From contig NC_057790.1 of NCBI RefSeq assembly GCF_014905175.1, positions 1,116,001 to 1,180,000 on the forward strand: a DNA stretch of 64,000 bases, read 5' to 3'. The position numbers were made by a program, and so were the translations under genes. Positions within the stretch are counted from its first letter, which is position 1, and each line of letters begins with the position of its first letter. A model generated the notes under the pieces. It did not search any database. It was not told the origin of the DNA and saw nothing but the letters and a program-made list of their open reading frames with translations. The stretch comes from Aphidius gifuensis. Lineage: Eukaryota; Arthropoda; Insecta; Hymenoptera; Braconidae. Below are positions 11,635-23,120 of the stretch, piece after piece.

Positions 11635-14093
11635 GTAAGTTTTTATTAATTTAATTATTAAATGATTGTTTTAATTTTCATTTTAAAAATAATATTATTG
11701 ACATAATTATTATTTAATTGATAACCCTTCATGTGGTTTGTAGAAATATTTGAGTGTCGATATTTCATGAGGATAATAGAGTGTCATATATGTCAACTCC
11801 AAACTTTGGAATGGTAAATGGAAATTGAAAACTTATATGTACATATAGCCTCAATGAAATTCCGACAATTCCATTGACCAAAGTGTAAACTATACTTCAT
11901 ATATATTCTGTATAGAATTATAATTCTCTTGTTTTGTGAACAGCAGACCAATTCAATTTCTCTCTCTTGTTTCAAACCATTCAATTGTTCTGCTTTGTCC
12001 TTTTTTTTTTTGTCTTTTCTCTTTTTTGGTTTTATTGTACTTTTTACAGTCTTTTTGATAGAATTACTTGACATGACGAGATAAATTAAATCCCAGGGTA
12101 AGTGCCGATAATAAATAACACAAAAAAAAGTGATGTCTTAGACTGGAGGGTTTCAAATTAAACATAGGGGAGGGAGAAAAAAATGTTGAGCCTTGGGAAA
12201 TATAAGAAAAAAAATTTTGCAATTCATGAATCACTGACTAAAAAGCTCAGGTGATTAACGTATTTATAATTTTTTTTTTTTTTTTATAGACACTTGAAGA
12301 ATTAAACAAAGTTTATTTCTTCCAACAAAAAAAAATAATTAATTTTTTTATATTATTCGGGTTTGTGGATTCATCAGATTTTTCATCAGATGGTCAACGT
12401 AATTATGATTGAGTTTTTTAATAACCTCTATGAAATAATTAATTAAATTTATTCAAATATATTCTCAATTATATTTTTAATTTAAATTGAAATAATATTT
12501 CAAATTTTAAAAAATCCCAATAAGTTTTAATGTTATATTATTAAAGTCAAAAGTATCTCATCAAAATATTGCTATAATCAAAAATGAATTTACATCACGA
12601 GAAGTGCAAAAATAATAATATTCTTGTGGCATAGAAAAGTGAACATTGAGGTCAAATAAATTCAGTCTATTAATCTTGATGATAAGGTAGAAAAAAATTT
12701 TAAAAAAAAACATAGTGATATGTTTTTATTTTATGTCTTCTTTACTTGAAAGATTAATTTAATGATAAATATTATTTTTATCATTTAATCAATCAAATTA
12801 GAAAAAAAACCTTATTAATAAGAATTTTTTATATTTTTAAATTATTAAAAAATATAATTCAATGTCGAGAAATTTATAAAAAGTTTTTTATTATGTATGT
12901 CACTGGATCACCGAGTCATTAATAAATATCTAAAATTAAACTCGGTACTTGTAATATTATAATTTGATCTTGTAGTTATTAATTTTAATTAATATTTTTC
13001 ACTACAATTCAACATTCAATATTTTTTTTCCCATTTAATCATTGAAATGAATAAAATAATAATAATTCATCACGTCAATAATAATTTTGAGTTATTTATG
13101 TAAATGTAAAGTAAATAATTATTTTTATAATTATTATAATTGATTGATTGTTGACCTGTTAATTGATAAAAATTAATAGAATAAAATCCATGATAATATT
13201 GTAATAAATATAAAATAAATTATAATTAATTTATAATTTTGAATCACTGTTGAATTATTATTAAATTTATTAAAATTTAATAAAATAAATATGACTAGAT
13301 TAAAATGTATAAAGCGTACATCATTTTATCAATAAATATATATATATATATTATCGGTATAAATTCACATCACGAGTCCATAAACTGTTGTTCTTCAAAG
13401 TAATAAATTATCTATTGTAATATCGTGTACTCTGTAACATATAGTCATGCCAAACCCAAACTGCATCAGCCAGCCTTATATGTGTATATATTTACTAAAT
13501 CTCTATTATACATTTAACTTTGAATTATATGTATATACACAAACAAGTAACAACCTTGTTATATAGAAATATGATTGAGGTCAGATATCCATGCTAAAAT
13601 TTTCATCATGCAGCATCGCTGGAGCCAAAATATATGACAATAAAATTTGATCAATCATTTTCATACAACAGTACATACAATGTGTGACAGTTTCTAGATA
13701 ACAATCAATTCAAGCTTAGAGAATTTATTTATCATAATAATATTTAAAATATATATTAGAAAAATACTTTAAATATTTTTTAAATATATTTTTATTATAA
13801 TTGGTAAATATTTAAACATTGGTCAAATAATTCTGCAAGATACAGAAATTAATTTTAATTTTTGATTATTAATTTGACCTTAACAAAAGCTCACCTATAG
13901 AAAAAGTATACTATGCAACAAAACCACCCATTTTATGCTATTTGTGTAAAACCGTAATTTTTGCGTTTATATATATTTTACAGTTGTTACCTTAATATTA
14001 GCACTAATTTTGTAATAACTTATCTAATTGATTGATGTGTTATCTATGTTTAAATTATTTTTTATTTATTTTTTTTGCTTAATATTAAATAAA

Positions 14094-14553
14094 TTGAGTT
14101 AACACAACTTCTTTAATAATCAACTTATTTCAGTGAAGGATCATATAAAGCTTTTATGTTCTTATTTTACGTTCGAGTTAATTTTTTTATTTCAATACTT
14201 TTTATTTGAATAATTTTTTTTTTTTCTTCATAATAAAAAAAAAAAAAAAAATTATTTAAATAAAAAGTAATTGAAATAAAAAATTAATTTAAACGTAGAA
14301 TAAAAACACATAAAAAGCACATAATTTTGGTCAAGAGTTCACTGGAATAAGTTGATTATTAAAGAAGTTGTGTTAACTTAATATTAAGCTAGCACAACAT
14401 TGTTGAAAAAAAAATTATTTAAATAAAAAATAATTGGAATAAAAAATTAATTTAAACGTAGAATAAAAACACATAAAAAGCACATAATTTTGATCGAGAG
14501 TTCATTAGAATAAGTTAATTATTAAAGAAGTTGTGCTAACTTAATATTGAGGT
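14094..14553. repeat. Palindromic repeat: one inverted and two direct copies of a ~150-bp unit
   Basis: 14094-14225 and 14236-14380 are near-complementary arms around a short TCTTCATAAT-type centre. The left arm contains GAGTTAACACAACTTC and TTACGTTCGAGTT; the right arm contains AAACGTAGAA and GAAGTTGTGTTAACTT. A second copy of the right arm follows at 14407-14553, offset 161 bases from the first. Outer flanks at about 13930-13980 and 14575-14645 also resemble each other in inverted orientation (ATGCT-ATTTGTG type words), so the whole element may reach about 13.93-14.65 kb. The AAGTTGTGCTA(A/G)CTTAATAT end word also ends each unit of the array at 21.7-23.1 kb, so both belong to one family. 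No coding capacity; MITE-like or satellite-like. Confidence 0.75.
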
Positions 14554-16445
14554 GGCAAAACATTGTATAAAAAAAAATATATAAAAGCACAAAAATCGCA
14601 AGTTCCACACAAAAATAGCACAAAAAAAGCATAAAAATTTAGTTCTAACTATATTAGTTTGTGCCTATTGTGATGTGCTAACTTTCTAGAGGTAAAAAGC
14701 TCTGGATGAAATTTAGTAGCCAATGTATTTTTAAAATATAATTTCATCAAGTTTTTTAAAATTGTGTAAAATTACAGTTTAATTATTGAATAATTTTTCA
14801 ATTTTAAAACTAAAAGTAAAATGAAAAAGAATTGTTGGAAATAAATACAAAAAAAAAAGCTTATAGTAGCTTAAGCATAGAATTTTAAACGAATGGATCT
14901 AATTCACTTTTCCATCGAAGCGTAACTTCTCGAAGCCTTGCTAGAGTTATTGCAAGTAAAAAATACATATATATATTGTTGAACTGACTAAAACTACATT
15001 GAGGTTTCTTCTACTGTGGCTGTTCGCCTAATGAAACGATGACACAACAGACATACGATGTACCAATTGCTACAATTTTATATATACTGTTTCGTGTGAG
15101 GCAATCTACACACACAGACACAAATATATATATTTACTCGACATACATGACTTTATATACATCCGGGTAAAAAGTGCCCTCGTCATTCTAGAAAATAAAT
15201 GTTTTTTTTTCTGAGCTTTTCTACCGTATGCACACACCTATTCGTTGGTTGCACATTTCCGGATTTTATTTACTTTTTTTTTTACCTTCTTTTATTGACC
15301 ATTGTTCTAATTTTGTGATATTTTTATTTTAAGATAAATTTTTTTATTTAAAAAAAATTGATTTGTCTTTTTGTTTAAAATTTCTGGTGACTATATAATA
15401 CAGTAAAAAAAACTGCTACTGACAGAATGAATCAAGAAAGAGTATAAATTGATAGGTGAATGTAAAAAAATTTTTTATTTCAACACTGTGATTTCTTGTG
15501 CTATTTTTTTTTTTTTTTTCTTATGGATTTTCTTTTTATCACACTTATTCTGGAATATTCCTGTCTTCCGCAGAAGATATATTTCAACTTGCGACATTCA
15601 ACCGTATATATATTTTACAATTCACGAGAAAACGTAAGTGGATTGGTTTGTGGCTCGTATAGCTAAACGATTCTGTAGCTTCGTTTTAGTTTTCTTGAAA
15701 ATGATAATGCCAATTTTTTTTTATTTTACGTAACTTTAAGCATTGATTTGATATAACTCAAAGTTAAAAAAGATTATATTTTAAATTAAGTAGAAAGGAA
15801 AGACAGTACAAAGACAGAAAAAAATGTTACAAATTATTTTTTTTTAATTTTAAAATTGTGCTCTTCAATTAAATTAAATATTAATAAAAAAAAATTCATC
15901 ATTCATTTTGTTTGTTTGTTTATTTGATTGATTGATTCATATATCAATAAAGCTCAAGTTAATTATACAAATATTTGATGAATTTTCATGCAAAAAATAT
16001 ATAATTAAAATTATAATTGATGATGGCTAAAAGCGATGTGTACATAAACGTTCATATGACGTTATTTATAAAAGTATATGCAAACATGTGCAGTAATGAA
16101 AATAAAAAAATATAATCAATATTGAATTTCTTGATGCCATTATATAATTAGCAAATACCTATAATCCTAAATTATAAAAATACATGAATTTTATTTTAAA
16201 ACGAAGCACAAAAAAAATTAAATATTCGAAATTTTTTGTGTCTAAATTTGATAATATAATTTTCCTGTATTTATTTTGAAATTGACATTTAAATTTGGAT
16301 AGAATTATCCGACTAGATAACGCGCAATTGATTATTAAATATATTAAATTGATAAAAAATTTAATTAACAAAATTAAAAGTTAACTGTTATCATAAAACC
16401 ATTTAAATTAACTTTTTGTACAAAATTTTTACACGTTAGTGCACA

Positions 16446-16555
16446 TCTGCTCATCTTACAAGAGCAGATAATATATACCTCTTTTATATACATACCTTTT
16501 TTGTATGTATATATACTCTGGAAGCCCTCTGGACTTGGATTTCAAAGTCCAGAGG
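16446..16555. repeat. Run of three short hairpins
   Basis: Three neat inverted repeats occur in about 110 bases. The first is ATCTGCTC...GAGCAGAT near 16446-16470. The second is TACATACC, a T-run, then GTATGTA near 16489-16509. The third is the strongest: CCTCTGGACTT at 16526-16536 pairs perfectly over 11 bp with AAGTCCAGAGG at 16545-16555 across an 8-base loop. The stems are too short for a standard pre-miRNA. Role unknown. Confidence 0.45.
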
Positions 16556-19500
16556 TTTCGATTAAATTAGGTTACTTTCCAAAGAACCATGGTCCATGAT
16601 TCTGCTGTGGTTAGCGTGTGCACGAGTAGAGAAAGAGAGTGAAATAAAATGAGATACATATATATATTTATGAACAAAGAAGATTGGAGCAGGAAAATCT
16701 ATTGCCGACAATCTTGCCTCTTCTCCAGTGAATATATATATACATACACATTTATTGAACATAAAGTCTGGTAACTTTGCAATATCAGCAAAGCTCCAAA
16801 AACCGGAAACATAAAAAACCGATTATTCAATTTTTTTTTTTATTTTTTACATATTTATTTTTCATTTTTAAAAAATATAAAAATAATAAAAATTACAAAT
16901 TTTTTTTTTATAGATAAAATATTATCAAAACAATTTATATTTCAATTTTAAAAATATATTGAAGTTTAATTACATCAATATTTAGGCGTATGAATTTTAA
17001 ATATATATTTTTTTTTTGTACTTTATATGAAAATTTAAAAAATTTAAATGGCTAAATTTATTTTTAATATAATTCAAATTTATTTTTCTACTTGTAAATT
17101 CATGTATTGTATTTTTAAATTTATATGATTGAAAACTGTTTAAAAATTCATCGATTTTATTTTTTTTTAAATAAAAAAAAAAATAGAAAAAAAAATGATG
17201 AGGGAGGGAAGGGGGTGTTTACTGTGGTTGAAGGTTGCTGTGGTAATATTGTGAAGGACTTTTTGAATAAGGGGATAAGTGCCATGCGGAGAAGACAGGC
17301 ATTTAATAAGATGAGAAAATACAACTGACGAGAGAAAGAAGAGCATAAAGGATGGAAATTTAAAAAAAGCATGAAAATCAAAGAGAACTGGTCTGTTCTA
17401 TCATTTCTCAAAGCTCTTTGCCAACTATAGCTCGGTGATCTTGTAATACCGCATAAAACTTCAATATGCATTTTAACATGTTGATATGGCTCAAATGTCT
17501 ATCAAACCTTATCCCCAATTTACTCAATTTCCGTAGCATAAATTTGTTTGCATTCAATCCATATCCAATATTATTTTTTTCTATTTTTTTTTTTTTTTAT
17601 CATCTATTGTTCAATATTTTTTAATATAAAAATACAAACACAATAATACAAAAATAGATATTGAACAAATAACAATAGAATAAAAAAGCTTCTTTTTTTT
17701 TTTACTTTCATAAAATCCATATATTTTTTACAAGTTGTAGTATTTCAAATCGTATACATTTATATTTTATAAAATCGAAGTAAAAAAAAAAAAGAAAAAA
17801 TTCTTTAGTGTTATTTGGATTGTGTCACAAAGAGTAAGTCTAGCGGAAGAAAAAGTAGTGTAATGCACGACATGGAAAGACAAGTGAAAGCCATGTATGT
17901 TACGCGAAACATCGTGAAACAAATAGTATAAATAAAAATAAAGTATAGCACATCGTATTATACATTGTTACATATATATATGTATGCTATGCAACATCCA
18001 CTTGCGATTGGTCGCTAGTGATTGTCACGTTTCATTGTAAGCCATCCTGGATGAAATTGCTATGGATCAGTTTCGATTCAGTTTTTTTTTTTTTTTACCT
18101 TACTCAGTGAGGTGGAATAGAGGAAAGCAAAAAAAAAAAAAAAAAAATACATCAAGAAAATAAAAATGGGGTAAATGTATAAATGGGTAGGGTACTTATA
18201 AAAGGATGATAGTATAAGAAATACTCATTTATGTGATAATAGCAAATGAAGGGATTGTCTCTAACAAAAAATAATCTGATAACTAATTCAAGTGTTAATT
18301 TCAACTCGGTATATTATCCGGAAAAAATTTATTTAAATAATAATTTATTAAAAAATTTTTAAATTATGTTTTTAATAATAATTTTAAATATTATTTGAAT
18401 ATTTTTTTTCGATTTAAAAATTGGCATTTGATTTAAAGAATTTTTCGTCATTGATGGAATTTTTTTTCTGGGTATTTTTGATAGGATCAGATATGGAGTT
18501 ATGATCTACTATTAGGTATATTAATAAATAATTATAATAAATTTTGAAATACACTTTGCTGATGGATTTGGAAACTTTAAACTTGTTTAATTATTAGAGG
18601 GTATATGGGATTAATTAGTCGCTTGATGGCTGTAATTTTTAAGGACAATATTGATTTACAATATATACGAAATACAAAAACAGATATATATAGATATGAA
18701 TGCATTTATATTTGAAATGTAACCTTGTAGAATATTCATTCAGCTTTAGTGCACGTTATACTCTTTGCAGTTTGAAAATAGGATTTGGTATCAAGCCTGG
18801 TCAAATCGAATCCAAAGATAATCCTCCACAAGTTGGCTCTAGTTTTGGCCTTTTCCTCAATCAAGTTGGCTTACTTTACCATTGGATTTTCTAAAAAGCA
18901 GATTCAAAAACACAAGGCACTACTTTTCTTTTTTTTTTTTTTTTTTGTTCTTTGACCTAAGTGGACTTACTTTATCACTCACATTGAATTTTTAAATTTA
19001 AGAAATAAGAAGTAATCCAAGTTCTGAAGAAGTTGGCTTTATTAATAAATAATTATAATCTCAGATGCAAAATACAAATGATAAATTCATTCCAAGATAG
19101 ATAATAAATATAAACTTTTAGCTGAAAAAAAATTATCAAAGTAAATTATATTTAAAAATAAAATAAATTATATAAACAAATTTCTTTGAATTATATTTAT
19201 TAAATCTTTCAAGTTAAAAATTAATTATTAATTGATTTTAATAATTAAATATTACATACTTGCTTTACTTTAAATATTTTTTAAATATATTTTTTCTAAT
19301 TAGATAAAGCTCCAAATAAAATATTAAATTAATTTTAAACAATATACAATTTAATGTCCAAACAATAGCATTTTAATTTTAAAATGACATTGTTTTGCAA
19401 TTCAATGGGATCTCATTAATATCTCTAGTACAAAATCACATTGATTAAAAAAAAAAAGAAACAGACTTGATTTTCTTATTGATATTACTTCAATAGTTAA

Positions 19501-20255
19501 AATCACTTTGATCAATTTAGTTAAGTGAATAATACTATCTAAAATGAAAAATAAAATTCAATAAAATAAAAATAGCAAAAACTTACCTAATAGAAACATG
19601 AAAAGTTTGATGAAAAAAAATAAAATAATAATAACAAAATGATCACAACAAGAAAAACTTTCTGCATCGATATATCTATAGACTCAACTTTTGTTGTTTA
19701 TAATAAAAGTTTGGTTGAAGTAAATATAAAAACAGTTTATCTAAGTTAAATATGTGGATTTTAAAATAATCGATTATTAGAAATCTTTTTTTATATATTT
19801 AAATATATTTAAAAAATGTTTAAATAATATTAAAAAAATAAATATAATTTCTATTTAAATCAAATGATAAAAACTTTTAATAATTTTAAATTAAAAAATA
19901 ATTATTTACTGATAATAAATTAATTAATTTATCATTAATTAATTTTTTATTTAAAAAATAACATTAGGAATAAAAATGAAAAGAAAAAAAGAATATTTAA
20001 ATATTATTTAGTGGTATTTTATATAGTGTAAATAAAAGTGTCAAAGTAGTAGATATTTAAAAGTTGTTCAAACAAACTCATGTTAACTCTCCTTTCCAAA
20101 AGAGTTGGACTGCAAAATTCAGATTTGTTAATGAGTTTTTGCGCATAATACGCTCAATTTACCCACAGAGTTTCACTAATCAAAGTGATGTTTCTTGCAA
20201 TGTTATGTTGATAAGTAAAAGATGAGAAAATAAAAAATAAACTAGCAATATTTAG

Positions 20256-20438
20256 TCACAATTTAAAAGGTTTAAATCCACGCCCTATTGCGACTTTGCT
20301 ATTCTCTTCGATACAGCCATTGCAGTTTGTTGGAGGTCGATTGGAGTTGGAGCTTGCAACAAATCGATAATGTACATCTACCTTGTGTATCTCGGCTGAA
20401 TGTCCACAAATGTCAACCCAACACAAAATACATGACAT
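20256..20438. other. GC-richer island open on both strands
   Basis: About 180 bases differ sharply in composition from the flanks. The minus strand is open from an ATG at 20438 to a stop at 20256 (60 codons) with a mixed, protein-like composition (for example HSAEIHKVDVHYRFV and NCNGCIEENSKVAIG). The plus strand is also open across most of it. No family is recognised and no splice sites clearly frame it. It could be an unrecognised small gene, a decayed exon, or a conserved intronic element. Confidence 0.2.
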
Positions 20439-21730
20439 TTTTTAACTTAAAAATTCATCATAAAAAAATATTGCAATTTTCTTACAACCCTTATTCACTG
20501 AATTTACTTTTTACTTCATTTTTTTACTGTCAATTTGAAGAACCTACCTATAAAAAATATTTTTAATCAATAAAAAAAATTCTATTTACTATCACATTGA
20601 TGAAAATGTCCATTTGAGTGTTGATAATTTAAAAAAAATAATTGAAATACAAAAAAAAATACTTTTAATTTTTAATAACAACATTATTTTGATTAAAAAA
20701 GTTTTTAATTGATTGATTTTTTTTTCCTTTAAAAATACTTTAGCTGAAGAATAAATATTTAATTTAATTTTAAAATATGACTCTAAATATTTTATCATTT
20801 TAAAAATTAGTAGTCAAGTGAAAAAAAAATACTTAAAATCCAGTCAAATCAAATATAAATTGTATAAAATATTTATCAATTGATAAAAATAAATGGCTCA
20901 TCATTTGGCATTTAAAATTTCCGATAAAATAAAAAAGTTCATTAACCTTTAACACTTGGATTTGCCAATAATTAATTACGCGTTGGTCTTGCGTGCAAAC
21001 TTCAATTTTTAAAAAATAAAATAAGTAAATCATTTATTCACATGTACATAGATAAGGCAAGATATTTTGTGATTTATTACATCGATGGTCAAAACTGTTG
21101 GTGGTAGATCTCGCATGAAATTAGTTGCCCAACGAACCACACACCCACACACAATAACTGTAAAAAAAAAAAAATATATTTTACTACGTAATGTTAACAT
21201 ACAGGAAGTCTAGAACACTAAAGTGTATTACTCATATATTTAAAACTCACGTGGAGTTAGATAAAATAAAAAATTACAGTTTAAAAATAAACATAATAAT
21301 AAAATAAGTTTATATTCTTTATTTTTTTTTTCGTATTAAATGAGGTGTATGTGAAATATATTATTTTTTATTGCCATTGTATGGACTTGAGAGTTATATA
21401 ACTCGAAAAAAATAGTTATTAAAAAGAAAATTTTCATAACCAAGTGTCGGTCTTGGATAGTTTATTTAAAAAAAAAAATAATGGTTAGTGTAATAAGTTG
21501 ATAATAATAACTGACTATTAGTACATGCATTTATGATTATACATGTTTGTTTTAATGACAGTAATATAACTACCTGGCAAACATAAAACTCCTCTAAAAT
21601 TCTTGACTATAGTTTTACCATTAACAACTTTTCTTAAAAATTTAAAAAAAGTCATGATTTTGTAGTAATTTTTTAAGTAGATATCTTTACAGGAAAATTA
21701 TTATCTAAATATTTTAATGCTTTTATTATA

Positions 21731-23120
21731 CGAGCACATTGGCGCGAGATCCGATGATTATTAAAAAAGTTGTGCTAGCTTAATATGTCAATTTTTAAAA
21801 AGGTTACACGTCAAAAAAAATTTTCCAAAAAAAACTCGACAAAAAAAATCCCGACAAAAAAAATTCCGACAAAAAAAATCACGATAGAAAAAATCACGAT
21901 AAAAAAAATCACGACAAAAAAAATCATGACAAAAAAAATAAAAAAAATAAAAATCACGTCATAATAAATTTTTTTTTTTCTAAATAATAAATTTGATATT
22001 TTTCATATAAATTATTTTTCTTTTATAAATAGCCGTTAGATTTTTTACTCAGCTGGTAGATAATTAACTCAGCATTAATAATAGCCAAACAATCAATATC
22101 TACATCATTTTACTCAGCTAGATTCTTCACTTAGCTAAATTTTTCACGCAGCTAGATTTTCTACTTAGCTGTAATTGTAGCCAAACAAGCAATATCTACA
22201 TTATTTTACTTAGCTAGATTTCTTACTTAGCTAGATTTTTTACTTAGCTGTAATTGTAGCCAAACAATCACTATCTACCTTATTTTACCAGCCAAATCTT
22301 ATACTTAGTTGCTAGATTTTTTTTGTCTAAATTTTTTTTTTCTAAATTTTTGTTGTCGCGATTTTTTTTGTCGTGATTTTTTTTATCGTGATTTTTTTTG
22401 TCGTGATTTTTTTTGACGAAATTTGTTTTGTCGTGATTTTTTTTGTCGAGTTTTTTTTTGAAAATTTTTTTTGTCGTGGAATCTTTAAAAAAAATATAAA
22501 AAATATTTTAAAAAATTTTCTTTCCAATTTATTTCTTCACACATAAAAAACACATAATTCGCACAAAATTTTAAGCCCAATTGCATCGAGATCCGATGAT
22601 TATTGAAAAAGTTGTGCTAGCTTAATATTTGAATTTTTTTAAAAAATGTAAAAAATTTAAAAAAAATTTTCTTTCAAATTTATTTCTTCACACATAAAAA
22701 ACACATAATTCGCACAAAAATTCAAGCCCAATTGCATCGAGATCCGATGATTATTGAGAAACAAAGTAGCAATATTTGAATTTTTAAAAATAAATATAAA
22801 AAATATTTAAAAAAATTTTCTTTCAAATTTATTTCTTCACACATAAAAAACACATAATTCGCACAAAATTTTAAGCCCAATTGCATCGAGATCCGATGAT
22901 TATTAAAAAAGTTGTGCTAGCTTAATATGTCAATTTTCAAAAAAAATATAAAAAATATTTTAAAAAATTTTCTTTCAAATTTATTTCTTCACACATAAAA
23001 AACACATAATTCGCACAAAATTTCAAGCCTAATTGCATCAAGATCTAATAATTATTAAAAAAGTTGTGCTAGCTTAATATGTCAATTTAAAAAAAAAAAA
23101 TATAAAAAATATCTAAAAAT
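21731..23120. repeat. Tandem array of ~150-bp units, interrupted by an inserted element
   Basis: The marker word GATCCGATGATTATT (with minor variants) begins at 21748, 22590, 22741, 22890 and 23042, giving steps of 842, 151, 149 and 152 bases. Each full unit runs through AAATTTATTTCTTCACACAT, AACACATAATTCGCACAAAA, AAGCCCAATTGCATCGA and ends AAGTTGTGCTAGCTTAATAT. The first unit is partial at its left end. The long first step equals one unit of about 152 plus a 682-bp insert and its 8-bp duplication. The family also occurs at 14.1-14.55 kb. Non-coding. Confidence 0.88.
21802..22483. mobile_element. 682-bp terminal-inverted-repeat element with internal 14-bp subrepeats
   Basis: The ends are inverted repeats: the left begins GGTTACACGTC and the right end read in reverse begins GATTCCACGAC. 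Both continue into about 150 bases built from 14-base units of the form CGACAAAAAAAATC (left arm 21807-21960, right arm 22321-22477 in inverse orientation). An 8-base duplication TTTAAAAA flanks it at 21794-21801 and 22484-22491. The centre (about 22030-22320) has three AGCCAAACAATC-containing repeats at 22083, 22179 and 22258 and many TTAGCTAGATTT words. There is no transposase; an open frame in the right arm (22342-22527) merely translates the subrepeats to Lys/Ile/Thr. A non-autonomous fold-back or MITE. An 8-bp duplication fits the hAT group, but superfamily is inference. Confidence 0.82.

Noticed and set aside
12090..12102. Strong donor-like CCCAGGGTAAGT in intron 1
   Set aside because: No open exon with an acceptor precedes it in phase. 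It is one base off a fused AG|GT.
22342..22527. Lys/Ile/Thr repeat protein on the minus strand
   Set aside because: It is a translation of the 14-base subrepeats in the right arm of the inserted element.
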